Shown here in pieces: positions 32,914-42,079 of a stretch of DNA of 64,000 nt. Below the pieces are notes generated by a model, which was given only the letters and a program-made list of their open reading frames with translations, was not told where the DNA came from and searched no databases. Position 1 is the first letter of the stretch. Each line of letters begins with the position of its first letter. Made by a program: the position numbers and the translations under genes. The stretch comes from Paraburkholderia eburnea. GTDB lineage: Bacteria > Pseudomonadota > Gammaproteobacteria > Burkholderiales > Burkholderiaceae. The stretch is taken from NCBI RefSeq assembly GCF_002917095.1, contig NZ_PQGA01000009.1, positions 124,001-188,000 on the forward strand, in the 5' to 3' direction.

Positions 32914-34113
32914 ATGTCAGGCAAGCCCTTGCGCGCGGCGTTCTTTCTTTGCGGCTGCGCGGCCTTTCTCAATCTCTACGCCACGCAGGGCATTCTGCGC
33001 GAACTCGCGGCGGCCTTTGGCGTCAGCGCCGAACATGCGGGGCAGGGTGTGAGCGCGACCACGCTGGCCGTCGCCATTATCGCGCCATTCGTCGGCACAA
33101 TCGCCGCGCCGTACGCGCGCCGCACGGTGATCGCGGGCGCGGCGATGGTGTCGGCGCTGCCCGCGCTGTGGGCCGCGCATGCGGGCGGCTTTGCCTCATT
33201 TCTCGCTGCACGTTTCGCTGTCGGCATGTTGATGCCGTTTGTTTTCGCGATTTCGGTGTCGTTTATCGGCGAGTGCTTTTCGCGCGAAGAAGCCGCGGAA
33301 GTGAGCGCGCTGTTCGTCGCGGGGACCACGCTCGGCGGCTTCGCGGGGCGCTTCGTGACCAATGCGTGCGTGGCCGGGCTGGGCTGGCGGCACGCGCTAG
33401 ATGTGGTGGCGGCGTTGAGCCTGGCGGCGGGCGCGGCGATATACGCGTGGCTGCCGCGTCAGGCGCCGATGCAAGCCGAAGCTCGCGCGAGGGATCACGT
33501 AATGCCGTCGCGTCTGCAGCTATTCACACGGCCATCGCTGCTGGCGGCTTTTGGCTTCGGCGCCTGCGTGCTCGCCTCGCAGGTGGCGACCTTTACTTTT
33601 GCAGGGCTGCGGCTCGCGCAGCCGCCTTATCGCTTTGGCACCGCGCAGATCGGCGCGATCTACGCCGTGTTCCTGCTCGCGATGGTGGTGACGCCGCTCG
33701 CGGGGCGCATCGCGCGCCATCGCTCGCCGCGCGATCTGGCCGTGTGGGCGGCGTGGCTCGCGCTGGCGGGCGCGCTGCTCACGCTCGCGCACGGTCTCGT
33801 GCCGATCCTGCTGGGGCTCGCGCTCGGCTCGACCGCTGTTTTCGTCGAGCAGGCGGCGGCTAATGCGTTCATCTCGCAGACCACGGACGCGGCGCGGCCC
33901 ACGGCCATCGGCCTCTATCTCTCCTTTTATTACCTGGGCGGCAGTCTCGGGTCGGTGCTGCCCGTGGCCGCGTGGCGGCTATGGGGCTGGAGCGGTTGCG
34001 TGGCGTTCGTGATCGGCGCACAGGCGCTGGCGGGTCTGCTGGCGTGGCGGTTCTGGCGCGAGGACGCGCGACAACCCGCGTCGTTGCTTCGGGCGCGGGC
34101 GTTGATGCGCTAG
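32914..34113 (+). CDS. MFS transporter, YnfM-like
   Basis: 399 aa with about 12 membrane helices. The first helices read FFLCGCAAFLNLYATQGILR and a family motif at loop 2-3 is degenerate (PYARRTVIAGAA). The similarity is to drug and metabolite exporters of the YnfM/inner membrane transport group. The substrate is unknown. It is divergent from the LysR gene and convergent with a TetR gene that ends five bases after it. Confidence 0.9.
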   Translation: MSGKPLRAAFFLCGCAAFLNLYATQGILRELAAAFGVSAEHAGQGVSATTLAVAIIAPFVGTIAAPYARRTVIAGAAMVSALPALWAAHAGGFASFLAARFAVGMLMPFVFAISVSFIGECFSREEAAEVSALFVAGTTLGGFAGRFVTNACVAGLGWRHALDVVAALSLAAGAAIYAWLPRQAPMQAEARARDHVMPSRLQLFTRPSLLAAFGFGACVLASQVATFTFAGLRLAQPPYRFGTAQIGAIYAVFLLAMVVTPLAGRIARHRSPRDLAVWAAWLALAGALLTLAHGLVPILLGLALGSTAVFVEQAAANAFISQTTDAARPTAIGLYLSFYYLGGSLGSVLPVAAWRLWGWSGCVAFVIGAQALAGLLAWRFWREDARQPASLLRARALMR

Positions 34114-34118
34114 CTTGT

Positions 34119-34733
34119 TCAGGCGTAGCGCGCGAGAAACATATCGGCGGCGGACTCGGCGATGCGCGCCTGGCCCGCGGCATCCAGCGGCGGTTGGCCC
34201 ATCGTCACCTGCGGCCAGAACGCGAACGCCTTCACCATTCCCTGCAGTTCCTGCGCCGCAAAGAGCGGGTCGTCGATCCGCAGACGCCCATCGGCGGTGG
34301 CGGCGCGAATCCATACGGTCACGTCCTCCTCGCGCTCGCCGATGCGCGCGACCATGTCGCGTGCGCGCTCGGGCGAGTGGATGCCCGCCGCGATCGCCAC
34401 GCGCGCGAGCGCCAGAAATGACTCGTCGGCCATCAGGCGCAGCTTGCGCGCGAGCAGCGCAAGCAGTTGCGGGCGCAACGGTTCGGCCGCGCGATAGGCA
34501 GGCGGCGCGCCGCTCTCGCTCGCATCCCAAAGCCGCATCAGGATCGCCGCGAACAGCGCTTCCTTGCTCGGAAAGTGGTTGTAGACCGTGCGCTTGGAGA
34601 CGCTCGCGCGTGCGGCGATGCGGTCCATGCTGGTCGCGTCGTAACCGGCGCCGAGAAATTCCTCGATGGCCGCTTCCAGAATGGCGGCGCGTTTGCGGTC
34701 GGTCAGGCGTTGCGGGGTGGCGGTCGGATCCAT
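34119..34733 (-). CDS. TetR/AcrR-family transcriptional regulator
   Basis: 204 aa. The N-terminal helix-turn-helix is at residues 15-60 (RAAILEAAIEEFLGAGYDAT, then ASVSKRTVYNHFPSKEALFA). The C-terminal ligand domain ends AESAADMFLARYA. It is tail to tail with the MFS exporter; the target promoter is not obvious and may be its own. Confidence 0.93.
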   Translation of the reverse strand: MDPTATPQRLTDRKRAAILEAAIEEFLGAGYDATSMDRIAARASVSKRTVYNHFPSKEALFAAILMRLWDASESGAPPAYRAAEPLRPQLLALLARKLRLMADESFLALARVAIAAGIHSPERARDMVARIGEREEDVTVWIRAATADGRLRIDDPLFAAQELQGMVKAFAFWPQVTMGQPPLDAAGQARIAESAADMFLARYA

Positions 34734-35129
34734 GGCGCGATTTTACTGGTTCGCTCCGTCGCCGGGCGGGCTCCGCGGCGCGTGTTTGCACTCGCGACCG
34801 GACATTTCTGCCGATTTACGCCGATTCGCTCCCATTTTTTGCAGATAACCATGACGCATATAAGGGCTTCCCGCTGTATGCGTGGGGGAAACATACATAC
34901 GCGGCTGTTTCTATGTGGCCAGGAGGATCAGCACTAACTGGCTGATAAACCAACGCTTTTTACTCGCGCTATGTGAGCGCGAATCGATTCTTCATCCTAT
35001 CCCATCCACTCGAACTTCCCCGTATTTTTAAAAAGTAAATGAGAATTGTTTGCATCCAGGATAAGATCGAGTTCGCTTTCGGTTCGTAAGAAACCGGGGC
35101 GCCTGGATTCTGACTACGGGGTAGATTCG
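34734..35129. other. About 395-base divergent region with Fur box
   Basis: It separates the TetR gene from hmuR. The right half is AT-rich and contains the Fur box at 35037-35055. No gene is supported. Confidence 0.6.
35037..35055. promoter_or_regulatory. Fur box of the hmu operon
   Basis: AAATGAGAATTGTTTGCAT matches the usual Fur box (AATGATAAT-type half-sites) well. It lies 75 bases before the hmuR start, so iron repression of heme uptake is expected. Confidence 0.75.
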
Positions 35130-37493
35130 ATGCATTTCAATCAAAGACTGGTGCGGCGCGTGCTGCCGGCGCTGATTGCCGAAGCCTGCGCGCTTTATGC
35201 CAGCCAGACGCTGGCTGCTGAACCGGCTCAAGCGGCTCAAGCGGCCGCCAACGCGACACTCGCACAAAGCGCCACGACCGGCGACGCCGCCAAGCCCATA
35301 CGCGCCGACGCCATGCGCCGCGAGCAGGCGCTCAAGGCCGTCACGGTCACGGCGACGCGCGGCGGCAACACGGACCCGAACCGCACGGCGGCCACGGTCT
35401 CGGTCATCACGAGCGACGATATCGACGAGAACAACGCCAAGGACGTCAAGGACGCGCTCAAGTACGAGCCGGGCGTCGAAGTGCGCCACTCGGCCTATCG
35501 TCCGGCGGGTATCACGGGCGCGTCGGGTCGCGCGGGGAATGAAGGCATCAATATCCGCGGCCTCGAAGGCAACCAGGTGTTGCTGCTCGAAGACGGCGTG
35601 CCGCTGCCGCAGTCTTATGCGTTCGGTTCGGGGTCGGCTGGCCGCGCCGATTATCTGAACACGGATCTCTATCAGCGCATCGAAGTGCTGCGCGGGCCGA
35701 CCTCGGCACTGTACGGCAGCGATGGCCTGACGGGCGCGGTCAACTTCGTGACCAAGGACCCGGGCGATCTGCTGTCGATCTACAACAAGCCGACCTATTT
35801 CTCGCTGAAGGCGGGCTACGACTCGACCGACCGTAGCTGGGGATCGACGGCGACGGCCGCCTTCGGCGGCGACGTGGTGCAGGGCATGATCGCGCTGTCC
35901 GGCCGCCACGGTCATGAGACCGACAACAAGGGCGATAGCAACACGCTGGGCGCGACGCGCTCGGAAGCGGACCCGCTGACATACAACAATCGTAGCGCGC
36001 TCGGCAAGCTGGTTTTTAAATTGACGCCGCGCGACACGCTGAAAATCACTGCCGAAACGCTTAGTAATGCGAATTCAAGCGACGGACTTTCGCAGCTCGG
36101 CGGCGCGTATACATGGAGTGGCTACACGGCCAATCGCTACGTGACCGGCAACGAGGTGAACAGCAATCGCGTTCAGCTCGACTACGATCATCGCGACGCC
36201 ACGAACCCGTATTTCCAGCAATTGCATGCGGCGCTCTATTACCGCAACGCCTCCACGCGGCAGACGCTGGATATCGGCGGCGCCAATTCCAGGGGCGCGA
36301 CGACGTCGCGCTCGCGCACCAACGACTATGGCGACAACATTCTCGGCGGCAGCGTGGTGGCCGATAGCGCGTTCGAGACCGGCCCGTTCCAGCACAAGCT
36401 GACCTACGGCTTCGACGCGAGCGTTTCGCACTACAGCACCGCAAGCTCGGCGGGATCGGAGTGGGTGATCAGCGCGGACGGCTATCCGGAAGCATTCCCG
36501 AAGACCACGCAAACGAATTTCGGCGCCTTCGTGCAGGACGAAATCCGCTGGAACAGGCTGAGCGTGGTGCCGGGCGTGCGCTTCGACTGGTACGACATGA
36601 CGCCGCATCCGGATGCGACCTACGAGTCCATGTCGGCCGCGTCGACCAAACCGACCACGACGTCCACGGGCAACGCGATCTCGCCGCGCCTCGCGGTGCT
36701 TTACGAAGTCTCGCCCGCGTTCGTGCCTTATGTGCAGTACGCGCATGGCTTTCGCGCGCCGTCGGCCTACCAGGTCAATAGTTTCTATAACCCGGCGGGT
36801 TCGTACGGACTTTACTATCAACAGGTTGGCAATCCTGACCTGAAGCCAGAAACCAGCAACTCGATCGAACTGGGCCTGCGCGGCAAGCTTGGCGTCGGGC
36901 ACGGTCAGGTGAACTACAGCGCCGCTGCGTTCGCAGGCCGATATAGCAACTTCATCGATACGAAGGTGATCGGCGGCAGCGTTACCTCCGCGACCAATCC
37001 GTACACGGTGCAGTACGTGAATTATTCGAAGGCCTCGATTCAAGGTCTTGAAGGCAAGGCCGACTGGTACGTGAACGACAGCCTCGAAGTGAAGGGCGGT
37101 TTCGCGTGGATTCACGGTACCGAAACCAAAGACGGTGTGACTTCGGGCCTGGACACGGTGCCGCCGCTCGCGGTCGTGCTCGGCGTGAAATACGCGCCCA
37201 CCGAGCGCTGGTTCGCCAGCGCCGACCTGACCTACAACTCGCGCAAGAGCAAATCGACGATGTCCACCTCGTCGTATTTCTCGACGCCGTCGTACACGAT
37301 TCTCGACCTGCACGCGGGCTACAACATCACGCGCCACGTGAGCGTGACGGCGGGTATCGACAACGTATTCGACCGCAAATACTGGATCTGGAACGACGTG
37401 CGAGGCCTCTCGGACAGCGACAGCGCAGCGAAGATCAACGCGTACACCGCGCCGGGCCGCAACTTCAACGTGGCGATGAAGATCGACTTCTGA
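35130..37493 (+). CDS. hmuR: TonB-dependent heme/hemoglobin receptor HmuR
   Basis: About 787 aa from the ATG at 35130. It has a signal peptide (ALIAEACALYASQTLAAEP), a TonB-box region near VTVTATRGG and a plug with NIRGLEGNQVLLLEDGVPLP and IEVLRGPTSALYGSDGLTGA. The barrel includes FRAPSAYQVNSFYNPAGSYG and ends NFNVAMKIDF. Position at the head of hmuSTUV and the Fur box identify it as the heme receptor of the outer membrane. The spacing of 42 bases to hmuS suggests one transcript. Confidence 0.94.
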   Translation: MHFNQRLVRRVLPALIAEACALYASQTLAAEPAQAAQAAANATLAQSATTGDAAKPIRADAMRREQALKAVTVTATRGGNTDPNRTAATVSVITSDDIDENNAKDVKDALKYEPGVEVRHSAYRPAGITGASGRAGNEGINIRGLEGNQVLLLEDGVPLPQSYAFGSGSAGRADYLNTDLYQRIEVLRGPTSALYGSDGLTGAVNFVTKDPGDLLSIYNKPTYFSLKAGYDSTDRSWGSTATAAFGGDVVQGMIALSGRHGHETDNKGDSNTLGATRSEADPLTYNNRSALGKLVFKLTPRDTLKITAETLSNANSSDGLSQLGGAYTWSGYTANRYVTGNEVNSNRVQLDYDHRDATNPYFQQLHAALYYRNASTRQTLDIGGANSRGATTSRSRTNDYGDNILGGSVVADSAFETGPFQHKLTYGFDASVSHYSTASSAGSEWVISADGYPEAFPKTTQTNFGAFVQDEIRWNRLSVVPGVRFDWYDMTPHPDATYESMSAASTKPTTTSTGNAISPRLAVLYEVSPAFVPYVQYAHGFRAPSAYQVNSFYNPAGSYGLYYQQVGNPDLKPETSNSIELGLRGKLGVGHGQVNYSAAAFAGRYSNFIDTKVIGGSVTSATNPYTVQYVNYSKASIQGLEGKADWYVNDSLEVKGGFAWIHGTETKDGVTSGLDTVPPLAVVLGVKYAPTERWFASADLTYNSRKSKSTMSTSSYFSTPSYTILDLHAGYNITRHVSVTAGIDNVFDRKYWIWNDVRGLSDSDSAAKINAYTAPGRNFNVAMKIDF

Positions 37494-37535
37494 CGCGACG
37501 TATTCAACCGTTCAATGCAATCAGGCAGGACCATC

Positions 37536-38642
37536 ATGACGCAAACCTCTCTTCAAGTCCCCGCGAATGCGGCCACGCTCGCGCTGCTGCGCGAAGCCTT
37601 TACCGAACTGCGCACGACGCGCAAACTGCGCCATCGCGAAGCGGCGGCGGAACTGGGCGTGAGCGAAGGCGAGGCGCTGGCGGCCTTTGTGGGCGAGCAT
37701 GTCGTGCGGCTCGATACTCACAGCGTCGATCAATTCGCCGCGCTTTTCGAGGCGATGCCGTTGCTCGGCGAGGTCATGGTGCTCACGCGCAACGATGCCG
37801 TCGTGCACGAGAAAATCGGCACATTCGGCAAGATGAGCCGCAACGGTCCGGTGGGCCTGACGGTGGGCCGTGCGATCGATCTACGCATCTTCTATGCGAA
37901 GTGGGCGTCGGCGTTTGCGGTGCGTGAAACCTGCGACGATGGCGTGCGCGAAAGCCTGCAGTTCTTCGACGCGCAGGGCGTGGCCATCACCAAGATCTAT
38001 CTGCGCGATGCAAGCGATCACGTGGCGTTTGACGCGCTGGTCGAACTTCACGCAATGCCGGTGCAGAAGGCGGGCCTGGCGGTAGCGCCAGCGCAGCCGC
38101 GCGCGACGCAGCGCGACGATGCCCAGATCGACGTGGCGGGTTTTCGCGCGGCGTGGGCCGCGATGACGGACACGCATGAATTCTTCGATATCCTGCGTAA
38201 ATTCGATGTAACCCGTCTGCAGGCACTACACCTGGCCGATGCCGCGTATGCGGAGCCGATCACGCCCGACGCCATCGAAGCGCTGCTGAACCACGCCGCC
38301 GGCACGCAGTTGCCGATCATGGTGTTCGTCGGCAATCCGGGCATGATCCAGATTCATACCGGCCCGGTGCAGACGATTCGCACGATGGGTCCGTGGCTCA
38401 ACGTGCTCGACGCGGATTTCAATCTGCATCTGCGCACGAATCTCGTTGCGCACGCATGGATCGTGCGCAAGCCGACGAGCGATGGGATCGTCACCTCGGT
38501 CGAACTCTTCGATGCGGCAGGCGAGAACATCGCCATGCTGTTCGGCGCGCGCAAGCCCGGCCAGGCGGAACGCGAAGACTGGCGCGCAGCCGTGCAGCGG
38601 CTTGCGCGCATTGAACGTGTCGTTGAGGGAGTGACCGCATGA
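37536..38642 (+). CDS. hmuS: Heme-degrading/heme-trafficking protein HmuS
   Basis: 368 aa from the ATG at 37536. It is the duplicated HemS/ChuX-type fold: each half contains a signature such as GEVMVLTRNDAVVHEKIGTF and LPIMVFVGNPGMIQIHTGPV. The motif DTHEFFDILRKF carries the His that binds heme in HemS homologues. It acts in the cytosol, receiving heme from HmuUV for storage or breakdown. It overlaps hmuT by four bases (ATGA). Confidence 0.95.
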   Translation: MTQTSLQVPANAATLALLREAFTELRTTRKLRHREAAAELGVSEGEALAAFVGEHVVRLDTHSVDQFAALFEAMPLLGEVMVLTRNDAVVHEKIGTFGKMSRNGPVGLTVGRAIDLRIFYAKWASAFAVRETCDDGVRESLQFFDAQGVAITKIYLRDASDHVAFDALVELHAMPVQKAGLAVAPAQPRATQRDDAQIDVAGFRAAWAAMTDTHEFFDILRKFDVTRLQALHLADAAYAEPITPDAIEALLNHAAGTQLPIMVFVGNPGMIQIHTGPVQTIRTMGPWLNVLDADFNLHLRTNLVAHAWIVRKPTSDGIVTSVELFDAAGENIAMLFGARKPGQAEREDWRAAVQRLARIERVVEGVTA

Positions 38643-39550
38643 GCGACGATCGTTTCGATTTCAGACGGCGACGCCTGCTGATCGGCACGGGCGGGCTACT
38701 ACTGGCGGCGAGGGGAACGGGCTTTGCCAGGCTGGCGAGCGCGGCCCCGACGCCGGCAAAGGCCGACGCGCCGCGCGTCGTGGTGATCGGCGGCGCGCTT
38801 GCCGAGATCGTCTATGCGCTCGGTCGTGCCGACACGCTCGTGGGCGCCGATACGACCTGCACCTATCCGCCGCAGGCTCAAGCGCTGCCCAAGGTCGGGT
38901 ATCAGCGCGCGCTGTCCGCTGAAGGCCTGCTGTCGTTGCAGCCGACGCTGATCCTCGCCTCCGCCGAGGCGGGACCGCCATCGGTGCTGCAACGCGTTGC
39001 CGATGCGGGCGTGAAGCTCGCAACCTTCGGCGAAGGTCACGATGTGGCCTCGGTGCGCGAGAAGATCGTCGGCGTGGCGCGCGCGCTGGACGCTGAAAAC
39101 GCGGGTCAAACGCTGCTGGCGCGCTTCGATCGCGCGTGGACCGAGGCGTCGGCGCAGGTGGCCCAGTCACCCAGGCCCGCGACCCAGCCGCGCGTGCTGT
39201 TTCTCATGAGCCCGGCAGGTAACCAGCCGATGGTGGCGGGCCAGCATACCGCCGCCGACGCCATGCTTGCCTATGCAGGCGCACGCAATGCGATGCAGGG
39301 TTTCCCGGGCTATCGCGCACTTACGCCCGAGGCGCTCGTGGCGGCGCAGCCCGACATCGTGCTGACGACAGACGACGCGCTCAAGGCCGCAGGCAGCAAG
39401 CGGCATCTGCTCGATTCGGCGGGCTTCGTGCTGACGCCTGCGGGGCGCTCGACGCGGGTGGTCGCGCTCGATGCGCTGTTCCTGCTTGGCTTCGGCCCGC
39501 GCTTGCCCGAGGCTGTGAGCGCACTCAATCGCAGTCTGGCGAAAGCGTGA
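38639..39550 (+). CDS. hmuT: Periplasmic heme-binding protein HmuT
   Basis: 303 aa. The N-terminus has an RRRRLLIGTGGLLLAARG stretch, a likely Tat or Sec signal. The mature protein is a cluster-A-type binding protein; the Tyr in DTTCTYPPQA corresponds to the heme-ligating Tyr of ShuT/PhuT. It delivers heme to HmuUV. Its stop overlaps the hmuU start by one base. Confidence 0.95.
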   Translation: MSDDRFDFRRRRLLIGTGGLLLAARGTGFARLASAAPTPAKADAPRVVVIGGALAEIVYALGRADTLVGADTTCTYPPQAQALPKVGYQRALSAEGLLSLQPTLILASAEAGPPSVLQRVADAGVKLATFGEGHDVASVREKIVGVARALDAENAGQTLLARFDRAWTEASAQVAQSPRPATQPRVLFLMSPAGNQPMVAGQHTAADAMLAYAGARNAMQGFPGYRALTPEALVAAQPDIVLTTDDALKAAGSKRHLLDSAGFVLTPAGRSTRVVALDALFLLGFGPRLPEAVSALNRSLAKA

Positions 39551-40686
39551 TGACCAGGCAGACTCTTCGACTCGCGCAGCCTTCGCTAGCTGAGCCTGCT
39601 TCCGTGTGCACGTCGCGTTCGCGCGTGCCGCTGGTGTTTGCCGCGCTGGGCGTATTGCTCGCGCTGGCCGTGCTCGCGGCCGTGTGCATGGGCGCTTATC
39701 CGGTGTCGCCCACCGCACTTTGGCAGACGCTTGTGGCGGGTGATCTGCATTCAGGCGCGCAAGCCGATCGCTCCGCGCTCGTGCTGCTTGAACTGCGCGT
39801 GCCGCGCGTCGCGCTTGCACTGCTCGTGGGCGCGGGATTCGGTGCGGCGGGTAGCGCCTTGCAGGCGCTGTTGCGCAACCCGCTCGCGGACCCCGGTTTG
39901 ATCGGCGTATCGAGTGGCGCGGCGCTGGGCGCTTCGCTGCTGATCGTGTTCGGTGCGGTGCTGTTGCCGCATCTGGCCGGCTGGTGGCCCGCTGCATTCG
40001 AGGGCGGCTTCGCGCCGGGTTCGGGCCAACTCACGGCGATTGCGGCATTCGTGGGGGCGCTAGGCGTGACGCTGGGTGTCTACCGGATTTCGTCGTCGAA
40101 TGGCCGTGTGGTGCTGCCGATCCTGCTGCTTGCCGGCGTGGCCGCCAACGCGCTTGCGGGCGCGGTGATCGGCACGCTCTCTTACGTGGCCACCGATGCG
40201 CAATTGCGCTCGCTGACGTTCTGGAGCCTGGGCAGTCTCGCCGATGCGAAGTGGTCCACGCTCGGCGCCATCGCGCCGTTCGTGATCGCCGGCATCGTGA
40301 CGATTGCCGCGCACACGCGCGCGCTCAATGCGATGCAACTCGGTGAACTGGAGGCGCATTATCTTGGCGTTCCCGTGCGACGTGTCAAGCACTCCATACT
40401 ATTGGCGGTTGCGCTGGCGATTGGCGCACTGGTGTCGAGCACAGGGCAGATCGGCTTTATCGGGCTGGTTGCGCCGCACTGCATCCGGCTGTCATGCGGG
40501 CCCGATCAGCGCGTGGTGCTGCCGGGATCGATGCTGCTGGGCGCGTTGCTGACCGTGGGCGCCGATCTTGCCGCGCGCACGCTTGTTGCTCCCGCCGAGA
40601 TTCCGCTCGGTGTACTCACCGCCTTGCTGGGTGCACCGTTCTTTATCGTGCTGATTTTGCGCAGCCGACGGCAGTTCGGCGGATAA
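39550..40686 (+). CDS. hmuU: Heme ABC transporter permease HmuU
   Basis: About 378 aa, FecCD/BtuC family, with about ten membrane helices. Typical segments are LRVPRVALALLVGAGFGAAG, LLRNPLADPGLIGVSSGAAL and the coupling region GFIGLVAPHCIRL. A GTG three bases upstream is a possible alternative start. It forms the inner membrane channel with HmuV. Confidence 0.95.
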   Translation: MTRQTLRLAQPSLAEPASVCTSRSRVPLVFAALGVLLALAVLAAVCMGAYPVSPTALWQTLVAGDLHSGAQADRSALVLLELRVPRVALALLVGAGFGAAGSALQALLRNPLADPGLIGVSSGAALGASLLIVFGAVLLPHLAGWWPAAFEGGFAPGSGQLTAIAAFVGALGVTLGVYRISSSNGRVVLPILLLAGVAANALAGAVIGTLSYVATDAQLRSLTFWSLGSLADAKWSTLGAIAPFVIAGIVTIAAHTRALNAMQLGELEAHYLGVPVRRVKHSILLAVALAIGALVSSTGQIGFIGLVAPHCIRLSCGPDQRVVLPGSMLLGALLTVGADLAARTLVAPAEIPLGVLTALLGAPFFIVLILRSRRQFGG

Positions 40687-40717
40687 ACGCGTCGGCAAAA
40701 AACTGAAAAGAATACCC

Positions 40718-41530
40718 ATGCTTTCGATTGAAAAACTGCGTATCGGCTACCGGGGAAGTTTGCTGTTCGATGATTTCTCGCTGAGCGTTGCACCTGGCGA
40801 ATTCGTCGTCGTGCTTGGCCAGAATGGTGTCGGCAAGAGCACGCTGCTCAAGGCGCTGGCGGGCGATTTCACGCTGCACGGCTTTCCCGATCGCGCGAGT
40901 AGTGGCACGCTCACGCTCAATGGCGAAGATGTGCGCCGTATCGCGCCGCAGCGCCTGGCGCAACTGCGGGCAGTGCTCGCGCAAAGCGTGCCCAATACGT
41001 TCGCGGTGACCGTGAACGAAGTGGTGCAACTGGGCCGCTACGCGCATCTGGACGGCGCGGCATTGCCGTTTTCCGTCGATGTGCTGGTGCAGGACATGCT
41101 CGCACTGGCGGGCGTGGCACCGCTCGCGCATCGCGATATCACTACGCTTTCGGGCGGCGAATTCGCGCGCGTGCAGTTCGCGCGTGCGCTCGCGCAATTG
41201 TGGACGCTCGACGCCCATCAGATGCCGCCGCGCTATCTGCTGATGGACGAGCCCACGGCGGCGCTCGATCTCGTTCAGCAACACCGGCTCTTCGCCACGG
41301 CACGCAGGCTCACGCGCGCGTGGAATATCGGCGCGCTCGCGATTGCACACGACTGCAATCTCGCTGCGCGGCACGCGGATCGACTCGTGTTGATCGCCAA
41401 TGGCCGCGCTATCGCCGACGGCCCGCCGCGCGATATCATGCGTACCGATCTGCTCGAACGCTGCTACGGTGCGCCGATGCAGATTGCCGGTCAAGATCAG
41501 GACGCTGTCGCCAGCATTTTTCCGGCCTGA
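40718..41530 (+). CDS. hmuV: Heme ABC transporter ATP-binding protein HmuV
   Basis: 270 aa. Walker A is GQNGVGKST, the signature is LSGGEFARVQFA, Walker B is YLLMDEPTAALDL and the switch His is in AIAHDCNLAARHAD. It drives heme import through HmuU. It is the last gene of the operon, 31 bases after hmuU. Confidence 0.95.
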   Translation: MLSIEKLRIGYRGSLLFDDFSLSVAPGEFVVVLGQNGVGKSTLLKALAGDFTLHGFPDRASSGTLTLNGEDVRRIAPQRLAQLRAVLAQSVPNTFAVTVNEVVQLGRYAHLDGAALPFSVDVLVQDMLALAGVAPLAHRDITTLSGGEFARVQFARALAQLWTLDAHQMPPRYLLMDEPTAALDLVQQHRLFATARRLTRAWNIGALAIAHDCNLAARHADRLVLIANGRAIADGPPRDIMRTDLLERCYGAPMQIAGQDQDAVASIFPA

Positions 41531-41608
41531 ATTCGAAATAAAAGCATTTGCGCGATGCCGCGCCTGCATCGGCGATGTGTGGCTGGAAGCGACAATCGTT
41601 GCTGGCGC

Positions 41609-42079
41609 TCAACTGGGCTTGAACACCATCAGGAAGTAGACCAGCAACATTGCCACGAACGCCGGGTAGCCCAGCCATTCCCACCACTTCGCGTATTGCC
41701 AGTAGCGTGCGGGCAGCGTCGTCGCGTGCGATGCGTGCGCGGTCCGGGCCAGATGGGCGAGCTGCAACTGCAGCCATACCACCGGCAACCAGCAGGCACC
41801 CGCGAGTCCATAGAGCGCGAGCGTCGCGACGATCCACGGGCTCCGCCAGGGCCAACCCGCCGCGTGGGCGAGCCAAAGACCGCTGGCGGGCTGGAACAGC
41901 ACGGCGGGCGTGGTGAACCACCAGTCGGCGCGCACGACCAGACGCGCCACGGCGGCGATCACGGGCACCGATCGCGTGCGATTGGCGAAGTAGAGATAGA
42001 ACGCAGTCCCGAACCCCGTGCCCACGAGCAGCACGGACGAGAGGATATGCAGGGTCTTGACGACGAGATAGACGTTCAT
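41609..42079 (-). CDS. DUF2269 family membrane protein
   Basis: 156 aa from the ATG at 42079, which overlaps the stop of the SDR-DoxX gene (ATGA), so translation is coupled. Four membrane helices are visible, starting VKTLHILSSVLLVGTGFGTA, with conserved His and Trp residues (LHIL, RADWWFT, WQYAKWWEW). DUF2269 proteins are predicted integral membrane proteins of unknown activity, often beside DoxX-like proteins. It is likely a functional partner of the upstream fusion protein in the inner membrane. Confidence 0.85.
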   Translation of the reverse strand: MNVYLVVKTLHILSSVLLVGTGFGTAFYLYFANRTRSVPVIAAVARLVVRADWWFTTPAVLFQPASGLWLAHAAGWPWRSPWIVATLALYGLAGACWLPVVWLQLQLAHLARTAHASHATTLPARYWQYAKWWEWLGYPAFVAMLLVYFLMVFKPS

